Assembly (NCBI GenBank): GCA_018000995.1
Contig: JAGNIU010000001.1
Location: 332,744 to 396,743, forward strand
Direction: 5' to 3'
Origin: Bacteroidia bacterium
Lineage (GTDB): Bacteria > Bacteroidota > Bacteroidia > B-17B0 > Aurantibacillaceae
Length of the DNA: 64,000 nucleotides
Both the position numbers and the translations under genes were made by a program. A model generated the notes under the pieces. That model was not told the DNA's origin and ran no database searches. It saw only the letters and a list, made by a program, of their open reading frames with translations. Positions 43,880 through 52,894 of the stretch are shown here, in pieces (positions within the stretch are counted from its first letter, which is position 1; every line of letters begins with the position of its first letter).

Positions 43880-46286
43880 GCATTATCTGAATAGTTTGCA
43901 TACGTGGTGGCCGCACATCGCCCGGACGGGAACTGTATTCCTCATTAGCAACATTGTTTACTAAGTAAGAAACCTTGAGCGTTTTTGAAAGATGAAATCC
44001 AATTCGTAAATCATGAACCCAAGAACCAGCTCTGTCTTTTTCGCGGTAACGAGGTAGTCCCGGTAAAACATAGGTGAAATCATAATAATCAAATCCTGAT
44101 TGAATATCGTGTAATAAACTCTCGTTAAATTTTCTGTCAATGTTTTCCATAAAGCTTTGGTACCTCGTGCTAAAGCCAATAGAAATAAATTTATAATCGA
44201 ACTGAATATCATTTTTAAATAAATGGCGGTTACGGTATTTTAATACGTTCAAATAAGGAAGTCCTAATGTGTCAACAGCTGGATTATAATCCGGATTAAT
44301 AGGATCAATATAAGTGTACCCACTAAATAGACTTACATTAACCGGACCAACTTTTCCTGCGCCTGTTACAGACAACTCTACACCTTTAATTTGTGCACGT
44401 CCCATGTTTTGAGATTTAAAGCCCGCGTGATCGAGTAATGTTTGAAGCGGAACAGTAGCGCTTGGTTGTTGTCCGTTAGGTAAAAAGAAATCAAAAGAGA
44501 ACTCAACCATATTATGATACTCCATCCAGAATCCTGACACGTCCAAAAATCCTTTAAACTTCCCAATAGAAAATCCTTGCTTCACACCTATCTCTGTACT
44601 CCATCCTCGCTCAGGTTGAAGCGATGGATTAGGATAGATTTTTAAAGCACTCACGCCTGTGCTCACAAATTTTTCTGCTACACTCGGAAAACGATAGCCT
44701 TGTCCGTAAGAGGCACGAATAAAAGTATAATTGAATAATTGGTAATTTAATCCTGCTCTTATCACAGGTTGAAACGCAAGATTATTAATTACTTTCTTTC
44801 CTAATTTTAAATACCCTCTGGTATAAGCAGTATCTACTTCGTAGCGCTCAACACGCATGCCAAATGAAGCAGTTAGTTTTTTTATTTTTTTATCAAGTTG
44901 CAAATAGGCAGCATAATTTTTTCCGGTATGTCTTCCAAACAAAGAATCAGAAAAAATTTGTTGCTCCATATAAACAACACCTGTCGAAATATTTAAATTA
45001 TTCTTAAAATGTTTCTGGTATTGTAATTCGTTATAATAGAGTTCAGCCGTCGACTCCTGATTTTTATCGTTGGTGTTTAGGGTTAAGAAATATCTGCTTC
45101 TTAAACTAAGTTTATTCCCATTACCAAAAAAGTAAGTTACAAATGGGTCTACATTAAAACGTTTGTTCTTGTACTTTTGAATGTCGTTCGGAACATAAGC
45201 GCTGTCTTCTGTTTTCCATAAAAAGAACAACCCTCCTTGTACATCCATCACATTCGTATTAACACCAACAGATAAGCCCGGCACTTTTTTGAAATTATAT
45301 CTCAAATTAATATTGAGACGCGCACGTTTCTCGTTTTCTGTTTTTAATTCGCTTTCTGTTACAGTATTAGAGCCAACTCCTAAAGTTTGAGTTACAATTC
45401 CTCCTCTATAACCATCATCATTATACATGTGACCGCCCATTACGAAATCTAATTGCCCGATTTTTTGTGCATGCGAAAAATTAATCCCTTGTTGTTGCTG
45501 ACTAGAACCCTTCCACCATTTGTATTGGTATTTTGGAGCGTCATAAACTCCCGCAAATAAAGTTACAGAAGTGTTGGGCTTATCTTTTGCATAAGCGGTG
45601 CGTAAATTAATAACACCATTTAAAGCTGAAGAACCAAATAAGGCAGACGATGCGCCTTTTATTACTTCTACTTGTTCTAAGTTTTCTAATGGTAAATAAT
45701 TCCATTTTACATCACCTGCATCAGCACTAATCATCGGCATTTCATCTACCAACATTAACACGCGACTACCGGCCCCATAAGCAAAACCACTTCCACCACG
45801 AATACTTGCTTGTCCGTCAGATACCGTTACGCCCGGCACTTGATTCATTATTTGATCTAAAGTAGTAGTGTTTTTATTTTCTATTATCGCTAACTTAATT
45901 ACTTCCATACTCACCGTAACATCCGACAATTTTTGTTCAAATTTTCCGGCCGATACAACCACTTCATCCAACATAGCATTGGCGTCGGTTAGACTAAAAT
46001 TTAATTTAAGAGTGTCGTTTGCTATCAGGGCAATTACCTGCTTCTGACTTTTATAACCCACCATCGAACAGGTTAAAGTGTAAGCTCCGGCGGGCGCGCT
46101 TAAAATAAAATCACCATTAATGTCGCTTGTGGTCCCGGTTTTAGAATCTATTGAAATAACGGCTCCTGGCAATTCTCCGGTATGGTCTTTTACCTTGCCT
46201 TTTATAAAACCGTTTTCTTGTCCGTAAAAATTTATTTTTAACAGGATAAAGCAAAATGTAAAAAGTAATGTAACTTTGTGTTGCAT
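43869..46286 (-). CDS. TonB-dependent receptor with carboxypeptidase-like N-terminal domain
   Basis: Start set at ATG 46286 (MQHKVTLLFTFCFILL); a TTG six codons upstream is possible but adds nothing to the signal peptide. About 805 residues: signal (to about 22), a CarboxypepD_reg-like domain (about 25-105, GFIKGKVKDHTGELPGAVISI), plug (about 115-230, TTLDQIMNQVPGVTVSDGQASIRGGSGFAYG and EQVEVIKGASSALFGSSALNGVINLRT) and a 22-strand barrel ending MQTIQIMLKL. Such receptors import siderophores, vitamins or metals; no ligand-specific neighbour is present. No SusD partner, so it is not a polysaccharide utilisation pair. Confidence 0.93.
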   Translation of the reverse strand: MQHKVTLLFTFCFILLKINFYGQENGFIKGKVKDHTGELPGAVISIDSKTGTTSDINGDFILSAPAGAYTLTCSMVGYKSQKQVIALIANDTLKLNFSLTDANAMLDEVVVSAGKFEQKLSDVTVSMEVIKLAIIENKNTTTLDQIMNQVPGVTVSDGQASIRGGSGFAYGAGSRVLMLVDEMPMISADAGDVKWNYLPLENLEQVEVIKGASSALFGSSALNGVINLRTAYAKDKPNTSVTLFAGVYDAPKYQYKWWKGSSQQQQGINFSHAQKIGQLDFVMGGHMYNDDGYRGGIVTQTLGVGSNTVTESELKTENEKRARLNINLRYNFKKVPGLSVGVNTNVMDVQGGLFFLWKTEDSAYVPNDIQKYKNKRFNVDPFVTYFFGNGNKLSLRSRYFLTLNTNDKNQESTAELYYNELQYQKHFKNNLNISTGVVYMEQQIFSDSLFGRHTGKNYAAYLQLDKKIKKLTASFGMRVERYEVDTAYTRGYLKLGKKVINNLAFQPVIRAGLNYQLFNYTFIRASYGQGYRFPSVAEKFVSTGVSALKIYPNPSLQPERGWSTEIGVKQGFSIGKFKGFLDVSGFWMEYHNMVEFSFDFFLPNGQQPSATVPLQTLLDHAGFKSQNMGRAQIKGVELSVTGAGKVGPVNVSLFSGYTYIDPINPDYNPAVDTLGLPYLNVLKYRNRHLFKNDIQFDYKFISIGFSTRYQSFMENIDRKFNESLLHDIQSGFDYYDFTYVLPGLPRYREKDRAGSWVHDLRIGFHLSKTLKVSYLVNNVANEEYSSRPGDVRPPRMQTIQIMLKL

Positions 46287-46337
46287 TCCGGGTTTTAAAT
46301 TCAAAGCACAATATAGAAAAGAATATTTTTAAAACAA

Positions 46338-47450
46338 ATGCTTTCCGACGAATTATTGTATCAAATTGGGCTAACACTTATTAATGGAATTGGTGATAGC
46401 AACGCCAAAAATTTATTAGCTTATTGCGGAAGTGCGGCCGCTGTATTTGAAACTGATAAAAATTCCCTTTTAAAAATTCCGGGCATTGGTGAAAATGTAG
46501 CCAACGCTTTAATAAGAGGTAAAAATGTTTTATTAGAAGCAGAAAAAGAAATCCGTTTTATTGAAGATTACGAAATTGAACCTCTGTTTTTTACAGACGA
46601 AAATTATCCTCGCCGCTTAAAATTTTGCAATGATAGCCCTGTTCTACTATACTACAAAGGCAACGCAAATTTAAATACTGAAAAAATTGTAGCCGTAGTT
46701 GGAACGCGGCAACCTACCGAATACGGTATTCAACAAACCGAAAAATTTATTGCTGAATTAAAAGACAGTGGTATTTTAGTAGTGAGTGGTTTAGCTTATG
46801 GAATTGATGTTTTAGCTCACAAAAAAGCATTAGAGAACAAATTGGATACAGTGGGTGTTGTTGCTCACGGCCTCGACAGAATTTATCCATCGCTGCACGA
46901 AAACATTGCTTTGAAAATGCAAAAAATGGGTGGTATTTTAACCGATTTCAGAAGTGGCACAAATCCGGATGCGGTTAATTTTCCTAAGCGTAACAGAATT
47001 GTAGCTGGCATGTGCGATGCTTTAGTAGTGATGGAAAGTAAGCGTGATGGTGGAAGTTTAATTACAGCAACTATTGCCAATAGTTATAATAAAGATGTGT
47101 TTGCTTTTCCAGGCCGCACAAACGATCCTCAAAGTGAAGGTTGTAATGCATTTATTAAAATGAACCGCGCTTCGTTAATGGAAAGTGCTGCTGATTTATT
47201 TTATATTATGGGTTGGGATACCGAAGCACAAAATGCAAAAAAAGAAACTTCTCAAATACCTTTATTGTTGAACCTCAACGAAGAAGAACAAAAAATTATT
47301 GATGCTTTTACCAATAAAAAGCAGGTACACATGGATGAAATCAGCTACGCCAGTAGTTTTCCTATAAGTAAGGTTTCTTCTCTTTTGTTGCAATTAGAAT
47401 TTTCGAATATAATCAAATCCCATCCTGGTAAAATGTATTCTCTTGTATAG
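46338..47450 (+). CDS. dprA: DNA-processing protein DprA
   Basis: Loads RecA onto incoming single-stranded DNA in transformation. 370 residues: N-terminal helix-hairpin-helix region (about 1-75, IPGIGENVANALIRG), the Rossmann-like core (about 105-290) with VAVVGTRQPTEYG, VVSGLAYGIDVLAHKKAL and FPKRNRIVAGMCDALVV, and a C-terminal winged-helix domain (about 310-370, VHMDEISYASSFPISKVSSLLLQLE). Divergent from the TonB receptor. A double-hairpin repeat element starts at the base after its stop. Confidence 0.95.
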   Translation: MLSDELLYQIGLTLINGIGDSNAKNLLAYCGSAAAVFETDKNSLLKIPGIGENVANALIRGKNVLLEAEKEIRFIEDYEIEPLFFTDENYPRRLKFCNDSPVLLYYKGNANLNTEKIVAVVGTRQPTEYGIQQTEKFIAELKDSGILVVSGLAYGIDVLAHKKALENKLDTVGVVAHGLDRIYPSLHENIALKMQKMGGILTDFRSGTNPDAVNFPKRNRIVAGMCDALVVMESKRDGGSLITATIANSYNKDVFAFPGRTNDPQSEGCNAFIKMNRASLMESAADLFYIMGWDTEAQNAKKETSQIPLLLNLNEEEQKIIDAFTNKKQVHMDEISYASSFPISKVSSLLLQLEFSNIIKSHPGKMYSLV

Positions 47451-47511
47451 GTCATGCTGAACTTGTTTCAGCATCTACAATTGAAAGATTCCGAAACAAG
47501 TTCGGAATGAC
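47451..47511. repeat. REPIN-like double-hairpin repeat after dprA
   Basis: Two 26-nt halves in inverted orientation (47451-47476 and 47486-47511) separated by 9 nt. Each half is itself a hairpin around ACTTGTT/AACAAGT: the left contains GCTGAA..TTCAGC and the right TTCCGAA..TTCGGAA. The halves differ at four positions, which form two base pairs within each hairpin, so both stay paired (G-C/T-A and T-A/C-G). I recall sequences of this type (GTCATGCTGAACTTGT) as dispersed repeats in Bacteroidota. It fills the gap between dprA and the holB promoter. Confidence 0.72.
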
Positions 47512-47525
47512 CAAGGGAAAATCGC

Positions 47526-47533
47526 TATATTTA
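47526..47533 (+). promoter_or_regulatory. Candidate -7 box for holB, 4 nt before the GTG
   Basis: TATATTTA (TAnnTTT with final A) is followed by CCTT and then the GTG start of holB. The position predicts a leaderless message. It lies 14 nt after the repeat element. Confidence 0.45.
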
Positions 47534-47537
47534 CCTT

Positions 47538-48659
47538 GTGTTTTTAAAAGATATAGTCGGACAACAAGAAGTAAAAGAACGTTTACTAAAAATGGTAAAC
47601 GATAACCGCTTGCCTCACGCTTTATTATTTACAGGTGTTGATGGTTCGGGTAATTTACTAACAGCCGTTGCTTTTGCACAATACTTATTCTGCACCAATA
47701 AACAAGCTAACGATTCGTGCGGGGCTTGTCCTTCGTGTATGAAGACAAGCAAATTGGTTCATCCTGATTTGCATTTTGTTTTTCCTATTGCAAAATCAAA
47801 AGATGTAAAAAGGAGTAACGATGTTATAAAAGAATTTCGTGAAGCGTTTTTAGAAACTCCTTATTTAACACTTAACGATTGGTTCGATAGTTTAGGTGCA
47901 GAAAATAAACAACCTATTATTCCTGTTGAGGAAAGCGGACATATTATTCGCGAACTTAGCTATACAAGTTACGAAGGACTTTATAAAATGATGGTGATTT
48001 GGCAGCCGGAAAAAATGAATTCGGAAGCTGCGAATAAATTATTGAAAGTTTTAGAAGAACCGCCTGAGCAAACTTTGTTTATTTTAGTTTGTAATAATCC
48101 TGATTCTTTATTGTCGACTATTATTTCGCGTGTACAACAAATTCCGTTTACACGTTTAAAAGAAAATGAAATTACCGAAGCGCTAATGAAAAAATTTGGC
48201 GTGAATAAAGAAAACGCCACGCAAGCTGCTTTTTTATGCGACGGTAATTTTAATGAAGCTATTAAACAATTAACGCAGAATGATGATCAGTTATCGTTCT
48301 TACAACACTTTCAATCCTTCATGCGTTTAGCTTTAAAGTTTGATTGTGATAAAGCTTTGCAATGGATTGATTTAAACGCTACGAATGGTCGTGAAAAACA
48401 AAAACAGTTTTTACATTATTCACTCGAGATTTTCAGGGATTGTTTAATGTATAATTTTGGTTCTCGTGATTTAGTTCGCTTAGGCGGAAGTGAAAAACAG
48501 TTCTTAGAAAAATTTGCTCCCTTCATCAACCAAAGAAATTACGAGAAATTGGTTGAGGAATTTAATGGTTCTTATTATTACGTTGAGCGTAATGCCAATC
48601 CTAAAATCTTATTTATGGATTTGCTTTTGAAAACAAACGAGCTCATTAATTTAAGATAG
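47538..48659 (+). CDS. holB: DNA polymerase III subunit delta'
   Basis: Clamp-loader subunit. 373 residues from GTG (MFLKDIVGQQEVKERLLKM). AAA+ fold with a degenerate P-loop (GVDGSGNLLTAVAFA lacks the Walker Lys, as expected for delta'), a four-Cys zinc module (CTNKQANDSCGACPSC, about 52-67), and KLLKVLEEPPEQTLFILVCNNPDSLLSTIISRVQQIPF, the clamp-loader sensor and SRC-like region. The C-terminal collar helices follow. Leaderless candidate with a box four bases upstream. Confidence 0.92.
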   Translation: MFLKDIVGQQEVKERLLKMVNDNRLPHALLFTGVDGSGNLLTAVAFAQYLFCTNKQANDSCGACPSCMKTSKLVHPDLHFVFPIAKSKDVKRSNDVIKEFREAFLETPYLTLNDWFDSLGAENKQPIIPVEESGHIIRELSYTSYEGLYKMMVIWQPEKMNSEAANKLLKVLEEPPEQTLFILVCNNPDSLLSTIISRVQQIPFTRLKENEITEALMKKFGVNKENATQAAFLCDGNFNEAIKQLTQNDDQLSFLQHFQSFMRLALKFDCDKALQWIDLNATNGREKQKQFLHYSLEIFRDCLMYNFGSRDLVRLGGSEKQFLEKFAPFINQRNYEKLVEEFNGSYYYVERNANPKILFMDLLLKTNELINLR

Positions 48660-48719
48660 TCGTCTTTTATTTTGGCTGTTTTTCTTATGTTGAGTAAATA
48701 ATTTGCCTTCTTTTCCCAA

Positions 48720-48740
48720 ATTGCTACAATCTGTAGCAAT
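48720..48740. promoter_or_regulatory. Perfect inverted repeat upstream of radA
   Basis: ATTGCTACA (48720-48728) and TGTAGCAAT (48732-48740) form a perfect 9-bp inverted repeat with a 3-nt centre. It ends 19 nt before the radA -7 box, overlapping the expected -33 region. This is the place for an operator; it has no T tract and so is not a normal terminator. Confidence 0.5.
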
Positions 48741-48759
48741 CAATCCCTAAGCTTTAGTC

Positions 48760-48767
48760 TACCTTTG
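48760..48767 (+). promoter_or_regulatory. Promoter -7 box for radA, 4 nt before the GTG
   Basis: TACCTTTG matches TAnnTTTG exactly and is followed by TTGT and then the GTG start at 48772. It predicts a leaderless radA message. Confidence 0.55.
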
Positions 48768-48771
48768 TTGT

Positions 48772-50154
48772 GTGAGCAAAGTTAAAACCACATATTTTTG
48801 TCAGAGTTGCGGCACGCAGCATAATAAATGGATAGGAAAATGTACCAGTTGTAATGAGTGGAATACTTTGGTTGAAGAAAAAGTTCAGAAAGAAACTAAA
48901 AACGACAGGCTTCAGGTTTTCTCTTCCAACAAAAACCCGAAAACAGGTTCTAATAAATCTGTTCTTTTGCAAGATGTCGGTTTACAAGAATATCCTCGCA
49001 TTGCTGTTCCCGGTAAGGAATTAACACGTGTATTAGGCGGCGGAATTGTTCCAGGTAGTTTGGTTTTATTCGGAGGCGAACCCGGCATTGGTAAATCTAC
49101 TTTAATGTTGCAGCTTGCTCTGCGCTTAAAAAATTTAAAAATACTTTACGTAAGTGGTGAAGAAAGCGAACAACAAATAAAAATGCGCGCCGAGCGTATT
49201 GGTGTTACAACTGAAAGTTGTTTCATTTTACAAGAAACCAATACACAACACATATTTCAGCAAATAGAAGAAATACAACCGCAATTAGTGATTCTCGATT
49301 CTATTCAAACATTACATACATCTTATGTGGAGAGTAGTCCCGGAAGCGTTTCACAAGTTCGTGAGTGTGCTGCTGAGTTTTTACGTTTCGCTAAAGAAAC
49401 AAATACGCCTGTGTTTATGATTGGGCACATTACCAAAGAAGGAAGTTTAGCCGGACCAAAAGTTTTAGAACACATGGTAGATACGGTTCTTCAATTTGAA
49501 GGTGATACTAATCATGTGTACCGTTTATTACGCGCCACAAAAAATCGTTTCGGTAGTACTAACGAAATGGGGATTTACGAAATGAATGGTGATGGTCTGC
49601 GCGAAGTGACCAACCCATCCGAAATATTAATTACACAACGCGATCAAGCCACAAGCGGTGTTGCTATTTCTGCAACCATGGAGGGTAACCGTCCGATGTT
49701 AATTGAAACACAAGCTTTAGTTAGTAGCGCAGCCTATGGAACACCTCAGCGTTCTTCAACCGGTTTCGATTTAAGAAGATTGTCGATGTTACTTGCCGTA
49801 TTAGAAAAACGTTGCGGATTTAAGCTAGCAGTGAAAGATGTGTTCATTAATATTGCAGGCGGTATAAAAGTAGAAGATCCGGGAATTGATTTGGCATTGG
49901 TATGCGGGATTTTATCGAGTAGCGAAGATTTGCCAATACCACAAACAGTTTGTTTTGCAGGCGAAGTTGGTTTAACAGGAGAAATTCGTCCCGTTAGTCG
50001 TATAGAACAAAGGATTTCAGAGGCACAAAAGTTAGGATTTGAGAAAATCTTTATATCATCATATAACAAAAAAGGCTTAGATTTGAAACAGTTTTCCATT
50101 GAGATTATTACGGTAAGTAAAATGGAAGAAGTGTTTCAAAAACTATTCGCCTGA
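48772..50154 (+). CDS. radA: DNA repair protein RadA (Sms)
   Basis: Hexameric helicase promoting branch migration in recombination and transformation. 460 residues from GTG. Order: N-terminal zinc finger CQSCGTQHNKWIGKCTSC (10-27), Walker A GGEPGIGKSTLM (about 101-112), the RadA-specific KNRFGSTNEMG motif (about 259-269), and a Lon-like C-terminal domain (about 300-460, DVFINIAGGIKVEDPGIDLALVCGILSS). Complete length. It overlaps the TPR-SpoIIE gene by one base (TGATG) and is near dprA, another RecA-pathway gene. Confidence 0.96.
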   Translation: MSKVKTTYFCQSCGTQHNKWIGKCTSCNEWNTLVEEKVQKETKNDRLQVFSSNKNPKTGSNKSVLLQDVGLQEYPRIAVPGKELTRVLGGGIVPGSLVLFGGEPGIGKSTLMLQLALRLKNLKILYVSGEESEQQIKMRAERIGVTTESCFILQETNTQHIFQQIEEIQPQLVILDSIQTLHTSYVESSPGSVSQVRECAAEFLRFAKETNTPVFMIGHITKEGSLAGPKVLEHMVDTVLQFEGDTNHVYRLLRATKNRFGSTNEMGIYEMNGDGLREVTNPSEILITQRDQATSGVAISATMEGNRPMLIETQALVSSAAYGTPQRSSTGFDLRRLSMLLAVLEKRCGFKLAVKDVFINIAGGIKVEDPGIDLALVCGILSSSEDLPIPQTVCFAGEVGLTGEIRPVSRIEQRISEAQKLGFEKIFISSYNKKGLDLKQFSIEIITVSKMEEVFQKLFA

Positions 50155-52409
50155 TGAAAAAAATTATAGTTTTATTTTTCCTTCTTGTTCTGTTTTCAAA
50201 TTCAAACGGACAATTACCGGGCAAGCTTGATAGCCTTGCAAAAGTCTATGAAGTTATGAAAGAGGATACTGCGAAGGTAGACCGTTTTTTGTGGATGGCC
50301 ACTGAAGTTTCCACAATTGATACTGCTTTAGCGGGCGATTATGGTCGCCGCGCCTTTGCGATGGCAAAAAAACTAAAAGACGATAAAGGAATTGGGAATT
50401 CGTACAACTATTTCGGTCGCGTTCATTATTTAAGACAAAATCCTGACTTAGCATTAGAGTGTTTTAAAAAAGCTGATGAATATTTTAAAAAATGTGGTTA
50501 CTTAAAAGGGAGTTCAAGTGTATTAAATAATTGCGGTGTTATTTACAATAGCAAAGGCGATTATGAAATGGCGCTGGTTTTTCAAAAGAAAGCACTCGAA
50601 GTTAATCTTAAAGCTAAAAACGAAGAGGGCGCCGGAAACAATTACATAAACATTGGAAACACATTAAACATGAAGGGTGAGTTTTTGCCTGCCATGGAAT
50701 GGTTTATTAAAGCTGAGAAAATATTTTCCAAACTGGAAAAATGGGAGACGTTGGCCACCACTTATTATAACATGGGTTATGTCCATTACAACCTTAAGCA
50801 AATTCCTAAAGCGCTTGATTACTGTCAAAAAGCGTTGAAGCTACGCGAAGAAAAATCGTTTAATAAAGTTGGGATGGCTTATTGCCATGTGTTTTTTGCA
50901 TCAATTTATTCCGACAGCTTAACACTCGATATTGAAAAAGCTAATTTTCATAACCGAAAAGTGATTGAGCTTTGTGCAGAAACCGGCGACAGAATTACGC
51001 TAACCACCTCTTATTTAAATCTCTCTAAAAGTTATACCTCAACAAGAAATTACGATTCAGCCCTTGTAAACGCACAGCGGGCTCTATATTTCAGTAAAGA
51101 AATGCAAGACAAAAAATTTATAGCCACTACAAATATGGCTGTAGCAGATGCGTATAGAAATCTTAAAGACCACACAAAGGCTATTGAGCATTATAAGCAA
51201 GGATACGATTTGGCTGTTGAAATGGGTGATGATTTTAATATTTCGTCAGGCGCCTCAGGTTTAGCTGTTTCATATTTCAACGCGGGTAAACACAAAGAGG
51301 CGTTTGAATACATGTTGATTTACTCCCGAAAAAAAGATGTGCTGTATAGTCAGGAAAGTTTGAAAGCAACAACAGAAATGGAAGCTAAATACGAAAGTGA
51401 AAAAAAAGATTTGCAAATAGAAAATCAATCCCTCGAAATTTTAGCTCAGGAAAAAGAAAACGAGGCCAAAAATAAAATCCTGCTTTGGGGTTCTATTGGG
51501 CTTGTTGCTGTTTTGTTTTTTGCTTTGATCGCTTTTATTAACTTCCGAAAAGCGCGAAAAGCTAACATTATAATCAACAACCAAAAAGAACAGGTAGAAT
51601 TACAAAACGAAGAAATTTCTCATCAAAAATTTTTAGTAGATGAAAAACAAAAAGAAATTATTGATAGTATCAACTACGCTCAAAAAATTCAAGCTGCAGT
51701 TTTAACCAGCGAAGAAGTTTGGAAAAAAATATCACATGAACATTTTATTATTTTCTTTCCAAAAGATATTGTCAGTGGCGATTTTTACTGGGCGCATAAT
51801 ATGGCCAACAACCGCTCCATTTTTGCATTGGCAGATTGTACGGGCCACGGCGTGCCGGGAGGATTTATGAGTATGCTCGGAAATAGTTTTTTAAATGAAT
51901 TGGTGGTGGAGAACAAATTATTTAAATCGGATACCGTTTTAAATAAACTACGCGAAAAAATTATTAAGGCGCTCGGACAAAAAGGTGCGGAAGATCGTAA
52001 GGATGGCATGGATATGGGGCTTTGTGTTTGGAATAAATTAGAAAACACATTAGAGTTTTCGGGAGCCAATAATAGTTTATGGTTAATCCGTAATAATGAA
52101 TTAATACAATATCAAGGCGATAAAATGCCAATTGGTCAATTTAGCGAAGAGCTAAAACCGTTTACGGCCCACAACATTGTGCTTCAAAAAAATGATTTAA
52201 TTATTTTGTGTACTGATGGTTTCGCAGATCAATTTGGCGGCGATGGTGGTAAAAAATTAAAATCGAAAAACTTAAAGGAATTTCTGGTAAAAAACTCAGG
52301 GAATCCTCTAGAAAAACAAAAATCAGATTTAATCAGCTTGTTTAACCAATGGAAAGGACAGCATCAACAAGTAGATGATGTGAGTCTTATTATGATTAAA
52401 GTTGTATAG
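50154..52409 (+). CDS. TPR-repeat sensor with SpoIIE/PP2C phosphatase domain (copy 2)
   Basis: 751 residues: signal peptide (to about 19, FSNSNGQ), TPR array (about 60-400, e.g. GAGNNYINIGNTLNMKGEFLPAMEWFIKAEKIF), transmembrane helix (about 442-464, ILLWGSIGLVAVLFFALIAFI), coiled linker ending DSINYAQKIQAAVLT, and SpoIIE phosphatase (about 510-751) with FPKDIVSGDFYW, ALADCTGHGVPGGFMS and LCTDGFADQFGG. The same architecture as the gene at 41324. Start overlaps radA, so the two may be co-transcribed. A STAS-like gene with its own promoter follows after 55 nt and is a candidate partner. Confidence 0.9.
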   Translation: MKKIIVLFFLLVLFSNSNGQLPGKLDSLAKVYEVMKEDTAKVDRFLWMATEVSTIDTALAGDYGRRAFAMAKKLKDDKGIGNSYNYFGRVHYLRQNPDLALECFKKADEYFKKCGYLKGSSSVLNNCGVIYNSKGDYEMALVFQKKALEVNLKAKNEEGAGNNYINIGNTLNMKGEFLPAMEWFIKAEKIFSKLEKWETLATTYYNMGYVHYNLKQIPKALDYCQKALKLREEKSFNKVGMAYCHVFFASIYSDSLTLDIEKANFHNRKVIELCAETGDRITLTTSYLNLSKSYTSTRNYDSALVNAQRALYFSKEMQDKKFIATTNMAVADAYRNLKDHTKAIEHYKQGYDLAVEMGDDFNISSGASGLAVSYFNAGKHKEAFEYMLIYSRKKDVLYSQESLKATTEMEAKYESEKKDLQIENQSLEILAQEKENEAKNKILLWGSIGLVAVLFFALIAFINFRKARKANIIINNQKEQVELQNEEISHQKFLVDEKQKEIIDSINYAQKIQAAVLTSEEVWKKISHEHFIIFFPKDIVSGDFYWAHNMANNRSIFALADCTGHGVPGGFMSMLGNSFLNELVVENKLFKSDTVLNKLREKIIKALGQKGAEDRKDGMDMGLCVWNKLENTLEFSGANNSLWLIRNNELIQYQGDKMPIGQFSEELKPFTAHNIVLQKNDLIILCTDGFADQFGGDGGKKLKSKNLKEFLVKNSGNPLEKQKSDLISLFNQWKGQHQQVDDVSLIMIKVV

Positions 52410-52427
52410 ATTCCCAAAAAGATTTTT

Positions 52428-52457
52428 TTTGGTTCTTAGTCTCATTCCTTATATTTA
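52428..52457 (+). promoter_or_regulatory. Promoter of the STAS-like gene
   Basis: TTTG at 52428-52431, an 18-nt spacer and TATATTTA at 52450-52457. The ATG at 52465 lies seven bases after the box, giving a leader of a few bases at most. Confidence 0.5.
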
Positions 52458-52464
52458 GTTGCTA

Positions 52465-52869
52465 ATGTCGGCTTATAAAATAACTGAAACGGTTCGTCAG
52501 CGCGTTGCCACTATTGATTTTTGGGGCAATGGTATTACTAATATTCGCTTGGATGATAACGTTGAAATAGGGTTAGACGACGCTACCGAACAATACGAAT
52601 TATTACGGAGCCGCTATGATGGCAAAACACAATACAGAATTTTAGTAGAGCCCGGACGTTATACTTCTATTTCAAAAGAAGCCCGTGAATTTTCGACTGT
52701 ACCTGAACGAAACAATATGACAGCGGCATCTGCAGTTTTAGTACGTTCATTAGCTCACCGAATCGTTATCAACTTCCTCATCAATTTTATACAAAAACAG
52801 AACATGAAAATGCGCATGTTCGATTCGAGGGAAAAGGCTATCGAATGGTTGCAATCTATAAAAGCTTAA
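52465..52869 (+). CDS. STAS/SpoIIAA-like protein (DUF7793 type)
   Basis: 134 residues. The start is put at ATG 52465 (MSAYKITETV); a TTG two codons upstream is possible but touches the promoter box. The pattern SISKEAREFSTVPERNNMTAASAVLVRSLAHRIVINFLINF followed by MRMFDSREKAIEWLQSIK matches Bacteroidota proteins annotated as STAS/SEC14-like (DUF7793), with a beta-alpha layout like anti-sigma-factor antagonists. Position just after a SpoIIE phosphatase suggests a partner-switch element, but the family also occurs alone. No obvious phosphorylated Ser can be assigned. Confidence 0.68.
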   Translation: MSAYKITETVRQRVATIDFWGNGITNIRLDDNVEIGLDDATEQYELLRSRYDGKTQYRILVEPGRYTSISKEAREFSTVPERNNMTAASAVLVRSLAHRIVINFLINFIQKQNMKMRMFDSREKAIEWLQSIKA

Positions 52870-52894
52870 TTTCTATAAAATTAACGTTGTCAGA

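Noticed and set aside
49746..50099. 117-codon minus-strand frame inside radA
   Set aside because: Antisense of the conserved Lon-like domain; no promoter or homologous motif.
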